Assembly: GCF_024178315.1 (NCBI RefSeq)
Contig: NZ_JAMZIK010000028.1
Coordinates: forward strand, 1-64,000
From: Siccirubricoccus soli
Lineage (GTDB): Bacteria > Pseudomonadota > Alphaproteobacteria > Acetobacterales > Acetobacteraceae
DNA length: 64,000 nucleotides
Direction of reading: 5' to 3'
The translations under genes were made by a program, and so were the position numbers. The notes under the pieces are model-generated. The model did no database searches, was not told where the DNA came from, and was given only the letters and a program-made list of their open reading frames with translations. Shown here in pieces: positions 40,851-48,829 of this stretch. How positions within the stretch are numbered: position 1 is the first letter of the stretch; each line of letters opens with the position of its first letter.

Positions 40851-43118
40851 ATGGCGGGACGTGCAGGGAAGATGCGGGGATGGTCGCGCCAGGCGGCGCT
40901 GTTGCTGGCGATCGCCGCCTTGCTGCCGGGCTGCGCCGCGCTGTTTCCCCGCCATGTCTCGGTGGAGAAGAGGCTGGCCACCCTGCCCCTCCGGGGCCTG
41001 CCCCTCGGCGCCCCGGTCACCATCCGCTGGAACGACCACCTGATCCCCTGGATCGAGGCCGGGAGCGACACCGACCTCGCCATGGCCCTCGGCCTGGTGC
41101 ATGGCCATCTCCGCGGCGCCCAGATCGACCTGCTGCGGCATGTGGCGCGGGGCAGGCTGGCGGAGGTCGCCGGGCCGCTCGCCACCGATATCGACCATGC
41201 GCTGCGCATCCTCGATTTCGGCCGCCCCGCCCCCGCCATCATCGCCGCCTGGCCGCGCGAGACGCGTGACTTCGTCGATGCGTTCCTCGTGGGGCTGAAC
41301 CACGCCATCCGCCACGGCCCCCGCCCCCCGGAGGCAGGCCTGCTCGGCCTCCGCCGCGAGCCCCTGACGCGCGAGGACCTGCTGGCGATCGGCCGGCTGG
41401 CCGGCACCGATATCAACTGGCTCGGCTATTTCTCCCTGCTGGCGGAGCGCGGCACGCCCGGCTTCGCCCGCGCCTGGCAGCGGCTGCTGGTCGCCGGCAC
41501 GGGGCTGGCTCCGGCGAATGCGGGGCAGGTGGCGCTCGGCGGGCTGCTCACCGGCCTCTCCCGCCAGGGCAGCAATGCCGTGGCGGTGGATGCGGCGCAT
41601 AGCGAAAGCGGCGCGGCGCTGCTGGCGGCCGATCCGCATCTCGGCCTCTCCCTGCCCAATCTCTGGCTGCTGGCGGGGATGCGCTCCCCCTCCTTCCACG
41701 CGGTCGGGATGATGGTGCCGGGCCTGCCCATCCTCGGCCTCGGCCGCAACCCGGACCTGGCCTGGGGCGGCACCAACCTCCGCGCCGCCTCCTCGGACCT
41801 CTTCGCCGTTGCCGGCCTGCCGCTGGAGGAGCGGGAGGTGACGATCCGCCAGCGCCTCTGGTTCGCCACGACACGGCGCGTGCGCGTCTCGCCCCAGGGG
41901 CCGGTCATCACCGATGCCACCATCATCCCCAATCCGGCCGGCGAACAGATCGCCCTGCGCTGGGCCGGGCATGAGCCGGCAGACGAGATCACCGCCCTGC
42001 TGCGCGCCGCCCGGGCCCGCAATGGCGGGGAGTTCCGCGCCGCCTTCGCCGGCTTCGCCGTCTCGCCGCAGAACATGCTCTGGGCCGATCGCAGCGGGCG
42101 CATCGGCCGGCTGACCGCCGCCCTGCTGCCGGACCGCGCCGGCTTCCCCGCCACCGACCCGGTGCTGGATGCGCGCGACCCGGCGGCGACCGCGCCCTGG
42201 ACCCGGCTGCGCGACGCAGGGCGCCTGCCGGCGCTGGAGGATCCGCGGGAGGGCTTCCTCGCCTCGGCCAACGAGAATCCGGCGCTCTGGGCCCCGGATG
42301 CCCCGCCCATCGGCTATTTCTTCTCGGATGGCGACCGCGTCGCCCGGCTGCGCGCCCTGCTCGCCGCCCGGCCGAAGCTCTCCGTCGCCGATCTGGCGGC
42401 GCTGCAACGGGATAGGGTGGCGCCCAAGGCGGCGGCACTGGCAGAGGGGCTGCTGGCACGGCTGGACGCCCTGCCCGGCGGCGCGCCGGACCCCGCTTTG
42501 CTGGCCCCGCTGCGCGGCTGGGATGGCGACTACGCCGCGGAAAGCCGCGCCGCCCTCATCTTCGAGCTGCTGATCGGCCAGCTCGTTCCCGCCCTGCAGC
42601 CGGAGGGGGTGACGGCGCGCGGGCCGGAGACGGGGTGGAATTTCATCACCACCTTCCTGCTGCGGGACCTGGACGCGCTGCCGCCGGCCCGCCGCGATGC
42701 CGTGCTGCGGGCGGCGGTGGCGGGTGCCGCGCCGCTGGCCGCCCGCCATGCCAATTGGGGCGAGGTACATCGGCTGCGCGCGGCGCATTGGCTGGTGAAC
42801 CTGCCCCTGCTCGGCCGCGCCTTCGTGCTGGGCAGCGACCCGGTCGGCGGCTCCCGCGAGACGCCGATGAAGACCGGCCACGGGCTGGTCGCCGGTCCGC
42901 ATGAGGTCAGCTTCGGCGCCATGGCGCGACAGGTCTCGGACCTTGGCGACTCCGACGCCAATTGGTTCGTGCTGTTCGGCGGGCAGGACGGCTTCCTCGG
43001 CAGCGCCGCCTTCGCGGACCAGATCCCGCTCTGGCGCGAGGGGCGCAGCATCCGCCTGCCGCTGCGGCCGGAGACGGTGGCGCGGGAATTCCCCCATGTG
43101 ACGGTGCTGCGCCCATGA
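40851..43118 (+). CDS. Penicillin acylase family Ntn-hydrolase, lipoprotein-like signal
   Basis: A 755-residue precursor of the penicillin acylase/acyl-homoserine-lactone acylase family. The signal region LLLAIAALLPGCAALF has a lipobox-like LLPGC. The alpha chain begins near VTIRWNDHLIPWIEA; autoproteolysis should occur before Ser241 in SRQGSNAVAV, the nucleophile of the beta chain; later motifs include LLAADPHLGLSLPNLW and a C-terminal DSDANWFVLFGGQDGFL. These periplasmic enzymes hydrolyse amides (penicillins, N-acyl-homoserine lactones, acyl amino acids). ATG 40851 is preferred to TTG 40842. Its stop overlaps the start of a GH3-family gene (ATGA), so the two are translated together. Confidence 0.92.
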   Translation: MAGRAGKMRGWSRQAALLLAIAALLPGCAALFPRHVSVEKRLATLPLRGLPLGAPVTIRWNDHLIPWIEAGSDTDLAMALGLVHGHLRGAQIDLLRHVARGRLAEVAGPLATDIDHALRILDFGRPAPAIIAAWPRETRDFVDAFLVGLNHAIRHGPRPPEAGLLGLRREPLTREDLLAIGRLAGTDINWLGYFSLLAERGTPGFARAWQRLLVAGTGLAPANAGQVALGGLLTGLSRQGSNAVAVDAAHSESGAALLAADPHLGLSLPNLWLLAGMRSPSFHAVGMMVPGLPILGLGRNPDLAWGGTNLRAASSDLFAVAGLPLEEREVTIRQRLWFATTRRVRVSPQGPVITDATIIPNPAGEQIALRWAGHEPADEITALLRAARARNGGEFRAAFAGFAVSPQNMLWADRSGRIGRLTAALLPDRAGFPATDPVLDARDPAATAPWTRLRDAGRLPALEDPREGFLASANENPALWAPDAPPIGYFFSDGDRVARLRALLAARPKLSVADLAALQRDRVAPKAAALAEGLLARLDALPGGAPDPALLAPLRGWDGDYAAESRAALIFELLIGQLVPALQPEGVTARGPETGWNFITTFLLRDLDALPPARRDAVLRAAVAGAAPLAARHANWGEVHRLRAAHWLVNLPLLGRAFVLGSDPVGGSRETPMKTGHGLVAGPHEVSFGAMARQVSDLGDSDANWFVLFGGQDGFLGSAAFADQIPLWREGRSIRLPLRPETVAREFPHVTVLRP

Positions 43119-45358
43119 GGGCCGGCCCCCCCTTTGACGCCACGGCGCTGCTGCGGGCGGTGACCGCGCGCCGCATCGCCGCACTGGAGGCGGAAGACGC
43201 CGCAGCGAGCCAGGCGGCACTGCTGCAGCGCCTGCTGCACCACGCCGCCGGCACGCGATTCGGCCGGCTGCACGGCTTCATCGACATCACCGATGTCGCG
43301 CATTACCAGGCCCGGGTGCCGCTGCGCCGCTACGAGCAATTCTGGCAGGACTGGTGGCAGCCGGACTACCCGGTGCTGCGCGACGTCACTTGGCCGGGGC
43401 TGATGCCCTATTTCGCGCTCTCCTCCGGCACCACCTCCGGCAGCACGAAATACATCCCGGTCTCCCGCGCCATGGTCCGGGCCAACCGGCGGGCGGCAGT
43501 GGATGTGCTGGCCTGGCACCTGCACCGCCATCCGGAAAGCCGAATCTTCGGCGGCCTTTCCTTCATGCTGGGCGGCTCCACGGCGCTGCAGGCGGTGGCG
43601 CCGGGGGTGCGGCAGGGGGATCTTTCCGGCATCGCCGCGGCGGAGGTGCCGCGGCTGCTGGCGCCCTGGGGCTGGCCGCCCTCCCGCTTGGCTCTGCTGG
43701 CGGATTGGGATGCCAAGCTGGCGGCCCTGGCGGCGGAGGCGCCGGCGGCGGCCATTCGCATGCTTTCCGGCACCCCCTCCTGGCTGTTGCTGCTGCTGGA
43801 GCGGCTGGCGGCGCGGCACGGCAGGCCGCCCCTGCCAGGGCTGGAGCTGCTGGTGCATGGCGGCGTCGCCTGGGGCCCCTACCGCAACCACATCGCCCCC
43901 TTCCTGCCGCCGGGTTGCGCAACGCGGGAGGTCTATCCGGCGAGCGAGGGCTTCTGCGCCATCGCCGATCGCGGCGAGGGCGAAGGGCTGCGCTTGCTCA
44001 CCGACCGGGGCGTGTTCTGGGAATTCGTGCCGGTCGAGGAGCTGGCGGCGCCGACGCCGACCCGGCATTGGGTGGGCACTGTCGAGACCGGGGTAGAGTA
44101 TGCCGTCATCGTCACCTCCTGCGCCGGGCTCTGGGCCTATGTGCTGGGGGATACGGTGCGGTTCATCGACCGCTTGCCGCCGCGGCTGCTGGTGACGGGG
44201 CGGGTCAGCTACATGCTCTCCGCTTTCGGCGAACACTTGGCGGGTGAGGAGCTGGAACAGGCGCTGCTGGCCGCCGCCGCGCAGGTGGGGCTGGAGATCG
44301 TGGAATACACGGTAGGGCCGGTCTTCGGCGCGCTGCGCGGGCATCACCGCTGGCTGGTGGAAGCGCGCGGCGAGGGCTCGGCGGCGGCATTGGCGGCGGC
44401 GCTGGACGCGGCATTGCAGGCGGCGAATGCGGATTATGCGGCGCACCGCCGGGGCGGGCAGATGGACCCGCCGGAGGTGACGCTGCTGCCGGCAGGGCGG
44501 TTCGAGGCCTGGATGCGTGCCCAGGGAAAGCTGGGCGGGCAGCACAAGGTGCCGCGGGTGCTGGCGAATCCGGGGCGGTTTGCACAGGCGGTGGAGGGGC
44601 TGGTGAGCGGTGGGGGCGCCACCCCCGCGCCCCGGCCCCGGTGTGAGTCGGCGGGTAAGCCAGTAAACTCGGACCGGGGTCCGGGGCCAGGTCCTGGCCC
44701 CGGCGGAGGGGCAGGAGGCAGAGCCTCCTGCCGGGATCCAGGGGCAGCGCCCCTGGCTACCCTATTCCCCGCCGCCCTCTTCCTGCTCCGGCGCCGAGGC
44801 GCTGTTGAGCTGGATGTACTTCTCGATCCCGATCAGCTTGATCAGGTCGAATTGCCGCTCGAGGAAGTCCACATGGCTCTCCTCGCTGTCGAGGATGCGG
44901 CGCAGCAGGTCGCGCGACACGTAGTCGCGCACCGATTCGCAATAGGCGATGCCCTCGCGGAGATCGGCCATCGCCTTCTCCTCCAGCGTCAGGTCGGCCT
45001 GGAGGATCTCCTCGACCGTCTGGCCGACCATCACCTGGTTCAGCCGCTGCAGATTGGGCAGCCCGCCGAGGAAGAGGATGCGCTCGATCAGCCAATCGGC
45101 ATGGCGCATCTCGTCGATCGATTCCTCGTATTCATGCTTGCCCAGCTTGGTCACGCCCCAGTGGCGCAGGATCCGGGCATGCAGGAAGTACTGGTTGATC
45201 GCGGTCAGCTCATTGGTGAGCTGGGTGTTCAGATGCTCGACGACCTTCGGGTCGGATTTCATGCAACGCTCCTGGTTGCGGCCGCCGAGAGGGTCCGGCG
45301 GCCGAACCGGCCCGCGTCACCCGGCCGCCATTGTGGCCTCTCCCGCGGCGGGCTGTAG
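43115..45358 (+). CDS. GH3 auxin-responsive-promoter family amidosynthetase; reading frame runs on past the domain end
   Basis: The first ~495 residues are a bacterial GH3 (acyl-adenylate/amidosynthetase) protein: ANL-like nucleotide motif FALSSGTTSGSTKYIP (about 100-115), MLSGTPSWLLLLLERLA, GVAWGPYRNHIAPFL, YPASEGFCAI, VEYAVIVTSCAGLWAYVLGDTVRF, and LSAFGEHLAGEEL. GH3 enzymes adenylate a carboxylic acid and couple it to an amino acid. The frame does not stop at the family end (near 44600) but continues through repeat family B and antisense to bacterioferritin to 45358, giving 747 residues. Either the stop was lost or the tail is unexpressed. Coupled to a penicillin-acylase gene by ATGA. Confidence 0.85.
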   Translation: MRAGPPFDATALLRAVTARRIAALEAEDAAASQAALLQRLLHHAAGTRFGRLHGFIDITDVAHYQARVPLRRYEQFWQDWWQPDYPVLRDVTWPGLMPYFALSSGTTSGSTKYIPVSRAMVRANRRAAVDVLAWHLHRHPESRIFGGLSFMLGGSTALQAVAPGVRQGDLSGIAAAEVPRLLAPWGWPPSRLALLADWDAKLAALAAEAPAAAIRMLSGTPSWLLLLLERLAARHGRPPLPGLELLVHGGVAWGPYRNHIAPFLPPGCATREVYPASEGFCAIADRGEGEGLRLLTDRGVFWEFVPVEELAAPTPTRHWVGTVETGVEYAVIVTSCAGLWAYVLGDTVRFIDRLPPRLLVTGRVSYMLSAFGEHLAGEELEQALLAAAAQVGLEIVEYTVGPVFGALRGHHRWLVEARGEGSAAALAAALDAALQAANADYAAHRRGGQMDPPEVTLLPAGRFEAWMRAQGKLGGQHKVPRVLANPGRFAQAVEGLVSGGGATPAPRPRCESAGKPVNSDRGPGPGPGPGGGAGGRASCRDPGAAPLATLFPAALFLLRRRGAVELDVLLDPDQLDQVELPLEEVHMALLAVEDAAQQVARHVVAHRFAIGDALAEIGHRLLLQRQVGLEDLLDRLADHHLVQPLQIGQPAEEEDALDQPIGMAHLVDRFLVFMLAQLGHAPVAQDPGMQEVLVDRGQLIGELGVQMLDDLRVGFHATLLVAAAERVRRPNRPASPGRHCGLSRGGL
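44637..44756. repeat. Dispersed repeat family B copy 2, with bacterioferritin terminator hairpins
   Basis: It contains GGTGTGAGTCGG, ACCGGGGTC, CCAGGTCCTGG and GGCGG in the same order as 6388-6521. It then has GGCAGGAGGC (44710-44719), AGA, GCCTCCTGCC (44723-44732), and CCAGGGGC (44738-44745), AGC, GCCCCTGG (44749-44756). The last stem is 5 bp from the minus-strand bfr stop. Confidence 0.7.
44762..45262 (-). CDS. bfr: Bacterioferritin
   Basis: A 166-residue four-helix iron-storage protein. Ferroxidase ligands fit E18 (QLTNELTAINQYFLHA), E51 and H54 in ESIDEMRHADWL, E94 (GIAYCE region), and E127/H130 in LDSEESHVDFLE. Met52 in DEMRHA is the haem axial ligand that marks Bfr, not plain ferritin. 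24 subunits form the storage shell in the cytoplasm. Length is 8 residues longer than E. coli Bfr because of an acidic tail (SAPEQEEGGGE). It is downstream of bfd (54-bp gap) and the iron-binding protein gene. The antisense end of the GH3 frame crosses it. Confidence 0.97.
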   Translation of the reverse strand: MKSDPKVVEHLNTQLTNELTAINQYFLHARILRHWGVTKLGKHEYEESIDEMRHADWLIERILFLGGLPNLQRLNQVMVGQTVEEILQADLTLEEKAMADLREGIAYCESVRDYVSRDLLRRILDSEESHVDFLERQFDLIKLIGIEKYIQLNSASAPEQEEGGGE

Positions 45359-45517
45359 CACGGCGTCCCGGATCATGCCGAGGACCATTCGCGTACAGGT
45401 GCCGCACTGGGCCTTGCAGTCGCAGGCGGCATAGACCTCCCGCGGCCGCCGGGCTCCCTGGGCGACCGCCTGTTCCAACTGCCGGTCGGTCAAAGCGTTG
45501 CAAAGGCAGACGATCAT
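45317..45517 (-). CDS. bfd: Bacterioferritin-associated ferredoxin
   Basis: A 66-residue [2Fe-2S] protein that reduces stored Fe(III) in bacterioferritin for release. Cluster ligands are CLC near the N-terminus (C4, C6) and CGTC about 33 residues later. The Bfd signature MIVCLCNALTDRQL, then YAACDCKAQCGTCTRMVL, is clear. ATG 45517 gives the standard length; longer frames upstream are noise. It lies 16 bp after the stop of the iron-binding protein gene and 54 bp before bfr, making one transcription unit under the Fur-box-like site likely. Confidence 0.95.
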   Translation of the reverse strand: MIVCLCNALTDRQLEQAVAQGARRPREVYAACDCKAQCGTCTRMVLGMIRDAVLQPAAGEATMAAG

Positions 45518-45533
45518 TCCCCCCACGTCTCCT

Positions 45534-46559
45534 TCAGCGCCAGCCGGCGCGCTGCATGATCTGCAGCGCCGGCCCGGCATTGGTGTTGGTCCGCTCGGCA
45601 TCCACCGTCTCGCCGCGGAAGCTGCCCATGGCGGTCAGGGCCGGGTGCAGCGGCGCTTCCGGCACGGCCGGGTATTCCATGTTCCCCAGAGCGAACATCT
45701 CCTGCGCCTTGTCGGAGACAAGGAATTCCAGGAAGCGGATGGCATCCGCCCGGTGCGGTGCGGTCTTCACCAGCCCGGCGCCGGAGATGTTCACATGCGC
45801 CCCCCGGTCGCCCGGCGCCTGGTTCGGGAAGATCACCCCGATCCGGCGGAACAGCGTCTGGTCCTCCTCCCGCTGGGAGGCACCGAAGGCCGCCAGGTAG
45901 TAGGTGTTGGCGATGGCGAGCTGGCACTGGCCGGAGGGGATGGCGCGGAACTGGTCGCGATCGCCGCCCTGGGGCGGGCGCGCCAGGTTGGCGGCGACGC
46001 CCTTGGCCCACTCCTCCGTCCGCTCCGGCCCGTCGGCGGCGAGGAGCGAGGCGGCGAGGCTGATATTGTAGGGGTGGTTGCTGCTGCGGACGCAGAGCAT
46101 GCTGCGGAAGCGCGGATCGGCCAGGTCCTCATAGCGCGTCAGGCCCTGCGGCGCGCCGCGCTCCTTGTCGTACATGATGACGCGGGCGCGCTGGGAGACG
46201 GCGAACCAGGTGCCGCCCGGGTCGCGCAGCCCTTCCGGCACGCGGCTGGCGATTACCTGGGACTGCACCGGCTGCAGAATGCCGGCATGGGCTGCGCGGG
46301 CCAGCCGCGCAGCATCGACGGTGATGAAGACATCGGCGGGGCTGTTCGCCCCCTCATTGCGGATGCGCTCGATGAGCTGGTCGGCATCGCCCTCGATCAG
46401 GCGGATTCGGATGCCGGTCTCCTTGGTGAATTCGGCGTAGAGCGCGCGGTCGCTGTCATAGTGGCGGGAGGAGTAGAGATTCACCTCCTGCGCCAGGGCG
46501 GCGCCAGGCAGGGCCATGGCGGCGGCGAGCAGGCCGAGGATGCGGCGGGCAGGGCGCAT
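45534..46559 (-). CDS. Periplasmic Fe(III)-binding protein (FbpA/FutA-type)
   Basis: A 341-residue ABC-type substrate-binding protein. Signal peptide MRPARRILGLLAAAMALPGAALAQ; mature start EVNLYSSRHYDSDRALYAEF contains an iron-ligand Tyr, and AIANTYYLAAFGAS has the paired Tyr that bind Fe(III) in this transferrin-like family. It captures ferric iron in the periplasm for an FbpBC-type transporter, which is not in the window. It is the first gene of an iron unit with bfd and bfr. Thirty bp upstream of ATG 46559 lies a Fur-box-like sequence, so iron repression is expected. Confidence 0.93.
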   Translation of the reverse strand: MRPARRILGLLAAAMALPGAALAQEVNLYSSRHYDSDRALYAEFTKETGIRIRLIEGDADQLIERIRNEGANSPADVFITVDAARLARAAHAGILQPVQSQVIASRVPEGLRDPGGTWFAVSQRARVIMYDKERGAPQGLTRYEDLADPRFRSMLCVRSSNHPYNISLAASLLAADGPERTEEWAKGVAANLARPPQGGDRDQFRAIPSGQCQLAIANTYYLAAFGASQREEDQTLFRRIGVIFPNQAPGDRGAHVNISGAGLVKTAPHRADAIRFLEFLVSDKAQEMFALGNMEYPAVPEAPLHPALTAMGSFRGETVDAERTNTNAGPALQIMQRAGWR

Positions 46560-46588
46560 GTATCACTCCGTCACGCCCAACTGATACC

Positions 46589-46607
46589 GATAGTGAGAAC
46601 CATTCGC
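46589..46607 (-). promoter_or_regulatory. Fur-box-like site upstream of the iron-binding protein gene
   Basis: GATAGTGAGAACCATTCGC matches the classical 19-bp Fur consensus GATAATGATAATCATTATC at 14 positions by my alignment. It lies in the short AT-rich island before the first gene of the iron unit. Alphaproteobacteria may use Fur/Mur, Irr or RirA, so the protein that binds is uncertain. Confidence 0.65.
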
Positions 46608-46829
46608 AAGTTCGAAAAGCGCGTGACCGGGTGCAGCTGGTGTGACGCGTGACCTGGCTGCACGCTTGGCCGCCAGGCCGGCCGCCGGCTGCCCGGCAAT
46701 GCAAGCGCGGCAGGGCTGGCGATAGGCCCATCCCGCCTCTCGGCAGGCAGGCAGGTTGGAGCAGAGCCGACCGGTCGCGCCGGCCCTGCGCAAGGCAGGC
46801 AGGGCAGTCCCTGCCCCGCCCCCTCCCCT

Positions 46830-47615
46830 TCAGCCCTGCAGGCCGCGGAGGAATTTGCTGCGCGCCGTGGCGCCGGCCAGCAGCAGGTTGTGGTCCGAGC
46901 CGCTGAGCAGCAGCCGGGCGCCGAGCTTGATGTAGGCGGCGGCCCAGGTCTCGTCATACACGCCGCCCATGCCGAGCACCTTGCCCGAGGATTTGCAGGC
47001 ATCGGCCACCGTCTTGTAGGCCGCCTGCACCCGCTCATGCCCGATCTGCCCGGCGATTCCCATCGAGGCCGTCAGGTCCGAGGTGCCGATCATCAGCGCG
47101 TCGATCCCCGGCACGGCGGCGATGGCGGCGGCATTGGCCACCGCTTCCGGCGTCTCGATCATCACCGTCACCAGGATCTCGCGGTTCAGCTCGACCTGCG
47201 CCTCGGCCACTGCCGGCGGCTTGAAGTTGTAGGCGAAGGGCGGGCCGCCCCAGGAGCGGGTGCCGACCGGCGGGAAGCGATAGGCGTCGGCGACGGCCTT
47301 CGCCTCCTCGGCATTGTCCACATGCGGCACGACGACGCCCATGGCGCCGTTGTCGAGGGCGCGGGTGCCCTCGAACACCGCATCCTTGCAGACGCGCACG
47401 ATGGGGGTCACGCCCTGGTTCAGCGCGGCGATGGCGATCTGCGTGGCCTCGTGCACGGAAGTCGCGCCATGCTCCATGTCGATGAACAGCCAGTCGAAGC
47501 CGGCCGAAGCGGCCAGCATGCCGACCGCGGCGCCGCGCAGATGGTGCACGCCGAAGCCGAGGGCGAGTTCGTCCTTCGCCAGGCGCTGCTTCACATGGTT
47601 GGGCACGATGGGCAT
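46830..47615 (-). CDS. HpcH/HpaI family class II aldolase
   Basis: A 261-residue TIM-barrel aldolase of the HpaI/2,4-dihydroxyhept-2-enedioate type. Metal and substrate positions are visible in FDWLFIDMEHGATS (Glu/His), TVMIETPEAVANA (metal Glu) and DALMIGTSDLTASMG (Asp). The reaction is a reversible aldol cleavage giving pyruvate or a keto acid. In the organism's catabolism the substrate is unclear as no pathway genes are adjacent. ATG 47615 follows AGGGAG at good spacing. The ~220-bp gap to the Fur box and the ~290-bp gap on its other side contain no gene. Confidence 0.92.
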   Translation of the reverse strand: MPIVPNHVKQRLAKDELALGFGVHHLRGAAVGMLAASAGFDWLFIDMEHGATSVHEATQIAIAALNQGVTPIVRVCKDAVFEGTRALDNGAMGVVVPHVDNAEEAKAVADAYRFPPVGTRSWGGPPFAYNFKPPAVAEAQVELNREILVTVMIETPEAVANAAAIAAVPGIDALMIGTSDLTASMGIAGQIGHERVQAAYKTVADACKSSGKVLGMGGVYDETWAAAYIKLGARLLLSGSDHNLLLAGATARSKFLRGLQG

Positions 47616-47903
47616 GGCGTTCTCTCCCTTTCGCCGGGTGGCTTGGGCAGAGGGCATCATGCGGGGGCGCCCGGGTCAATCCGGCCCGCGGTGCGGGATG
47701 TCCTCCCGCTGCCCGGCACGCGGCCACGCAGGCCGGCGCAGCCGCCGAACGCCGCGGCCTGGATGCGCCCAGGCGGTGGCCGGCGCAGCAGGCGCCCGGC
47801 GCGATGGCGGCCGCGCGGGAGGGCGGCTGTTGCAGGCTCGATGGCCGCGCCGCCGTCACGCCAAGCCCGCGCAGTGCCCGGTCCGGACTCTCCAGGCCGG
47901 GTA

Positions 47904-48037
47904 TCAGACCCGCTGCATGTAGAAGGAGGAGGCGGAATCATGCGGCTCCGGCGCCCACCAGGCCGGGGAGCCCGGGCCGCCGCTCTGCGCGCGCCAAAGT
48001 TGCGGAAGGCGGGCCGAAAGCCACGCCAGCTCCTGGG
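47904..48037 (-). pseudogene. 3' fragment of an interrupted gene, probably the methyltransferase cut by the IS remnant
   Basis: The frame reads QELAWLSARLPQLWRAQ and ends WWAPEPHDSASSFYMQRV with a stop at 47904. It looks protein-coding (aromatic-rich, ending with an SF-M-R pattern seen at the C-terminus of the FHITGDHFYEPI-type SAM methyltransferases) and has no start codon of its own; the frame breaks at the IS left end. With the 5' fragment at 48570-48829 on the same strand, it suggests one gene interrupted by an insertion. The middle of the gene is missing. Confidence 0.6.
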
Positions 48038-48562
48038 GAGACCTCTGCGAAACGCCTTGCTGATCGCATCCGATGCTGATTCGCCTGGGCCTGCGGTAGG
48101 TTGGCGGAGGCGCGGATGGGCCAACGGCGGATCGGACAAGGCAGCCTCGCGGAGGCGCTGCTGCCGGCGGATGCCGGTGCGAACCGCCGGCTGGAGCGGA
48201 TCGCTGGCCTGATCGACTGGGCGCCGATGGAGCGGAAGCTGGCGCCGTTGCGGTCACCGGCCGGCCGGCCCGGCTATCCGCCGCTGGCGCTGTTCCGTGC
48301 CTTGCTGCTGGCGCAGTGGTACCAGCTCTCCGATCCTGGCCTCGAAGAGGCGCTGGCCGACCAGCTGTCCTTCCGGCGCTTCTGCGGCTTCGGGCTGGAT
48401 GACGGCACGCCGGACGAGACCACGCTGTGCCGCTTCCGTGGCACGCTCGCGGAGCACGGCCTGGCCGAGGCGCTGTTCACTGAGCTGAACCGCCGCTCGA
48501 CGCCAAGGGGCTGATGCTGAAGGCCGGCACCCTGATCGACGCGACGCTGGTGGAGGCCGCGG
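48038..48562 (+). mobile_element. IS5-family insertion sequence remnant
   Basis: The left end GAGACCTCTGCGAAAC (48038-48053) resembles the IS5-group terminal inverted repeat. A transposase start follows at 48116. No matching right terminal repeat is found downstream: similarity to a transposase stops near 48562 and other sequence begins. The element is therefore 3'-truncated, keeping about the first 150 codons. Confidence 0.75.
48116..48562 (+). pseudogene. IS5-family transposase, frameshifted and 3'-truncated
   Basis: The N-terminal DUF772 region is clear: IDWAPMERKLAPL, GRPGYPPLALFRALLLAQWY, LSDPGLEEALADQLSFRRFCG, DGTPDETTLCRFR. After LTELNRR the frame breaks at about 48498: the next reading phase gives LDAKGLMLKAGTLIDATLVEAAV, the normal continuation, so one base was gained or lost in GAACCGCCGCTC. 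Similarity then ends. The catalytic DDE half is gone, so it cannot transpose on its own. Confidence 0.85.
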
Positions 48563-48569
48563 TTGCCGG

Positions 48570-48829
48570 CTCGCCAGGAATTCCGGCGGGTGCGCGCCAG
48601 GATCTCGCAGGCCAGGGCCTCATGCGTCGGCATGTCGAGGGGCAGGCCGATGCATTGCCGCGGCGCATCGCAATATTGCCGCGCGACGATGTGCGTATTC
48701 GAGATCGGCTCGTAGAAATGGTCCCCGGTGATGTGGAAGCCGGCCGCTTCCGCCGCGCCGAACATTCGGCGCGAGCCAGCGCTGCACGGCGTAGCGCGCA
48801 TTCGTCAGCTTGAACAAGGCTCTCTGCAT
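48570..48829 (-). pseudogene. 5' fragment of a SAM-dependent methyltransferase gene, frameshifted
   Basis: From ATG 48829 the frame reads MQRALFKLTNARYAVQRWLAPN, then at about 48766 the reading phase changes and continues MFGAAEAAGFHITGDHFYEPIS, NTHIVARQYCDAPRQCIG, DMPTHEALACEILARTR before meeting the truncated IS. The HxTxDHFYEPI segment is the N-terminal hallmark of a class I methyltransferase family of about 280 residues. A frameshift and loss of the SAM domain make it non-functional. The likely 3' piece is at 47904-48037, beyond the IS. Confidence 0.7.
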
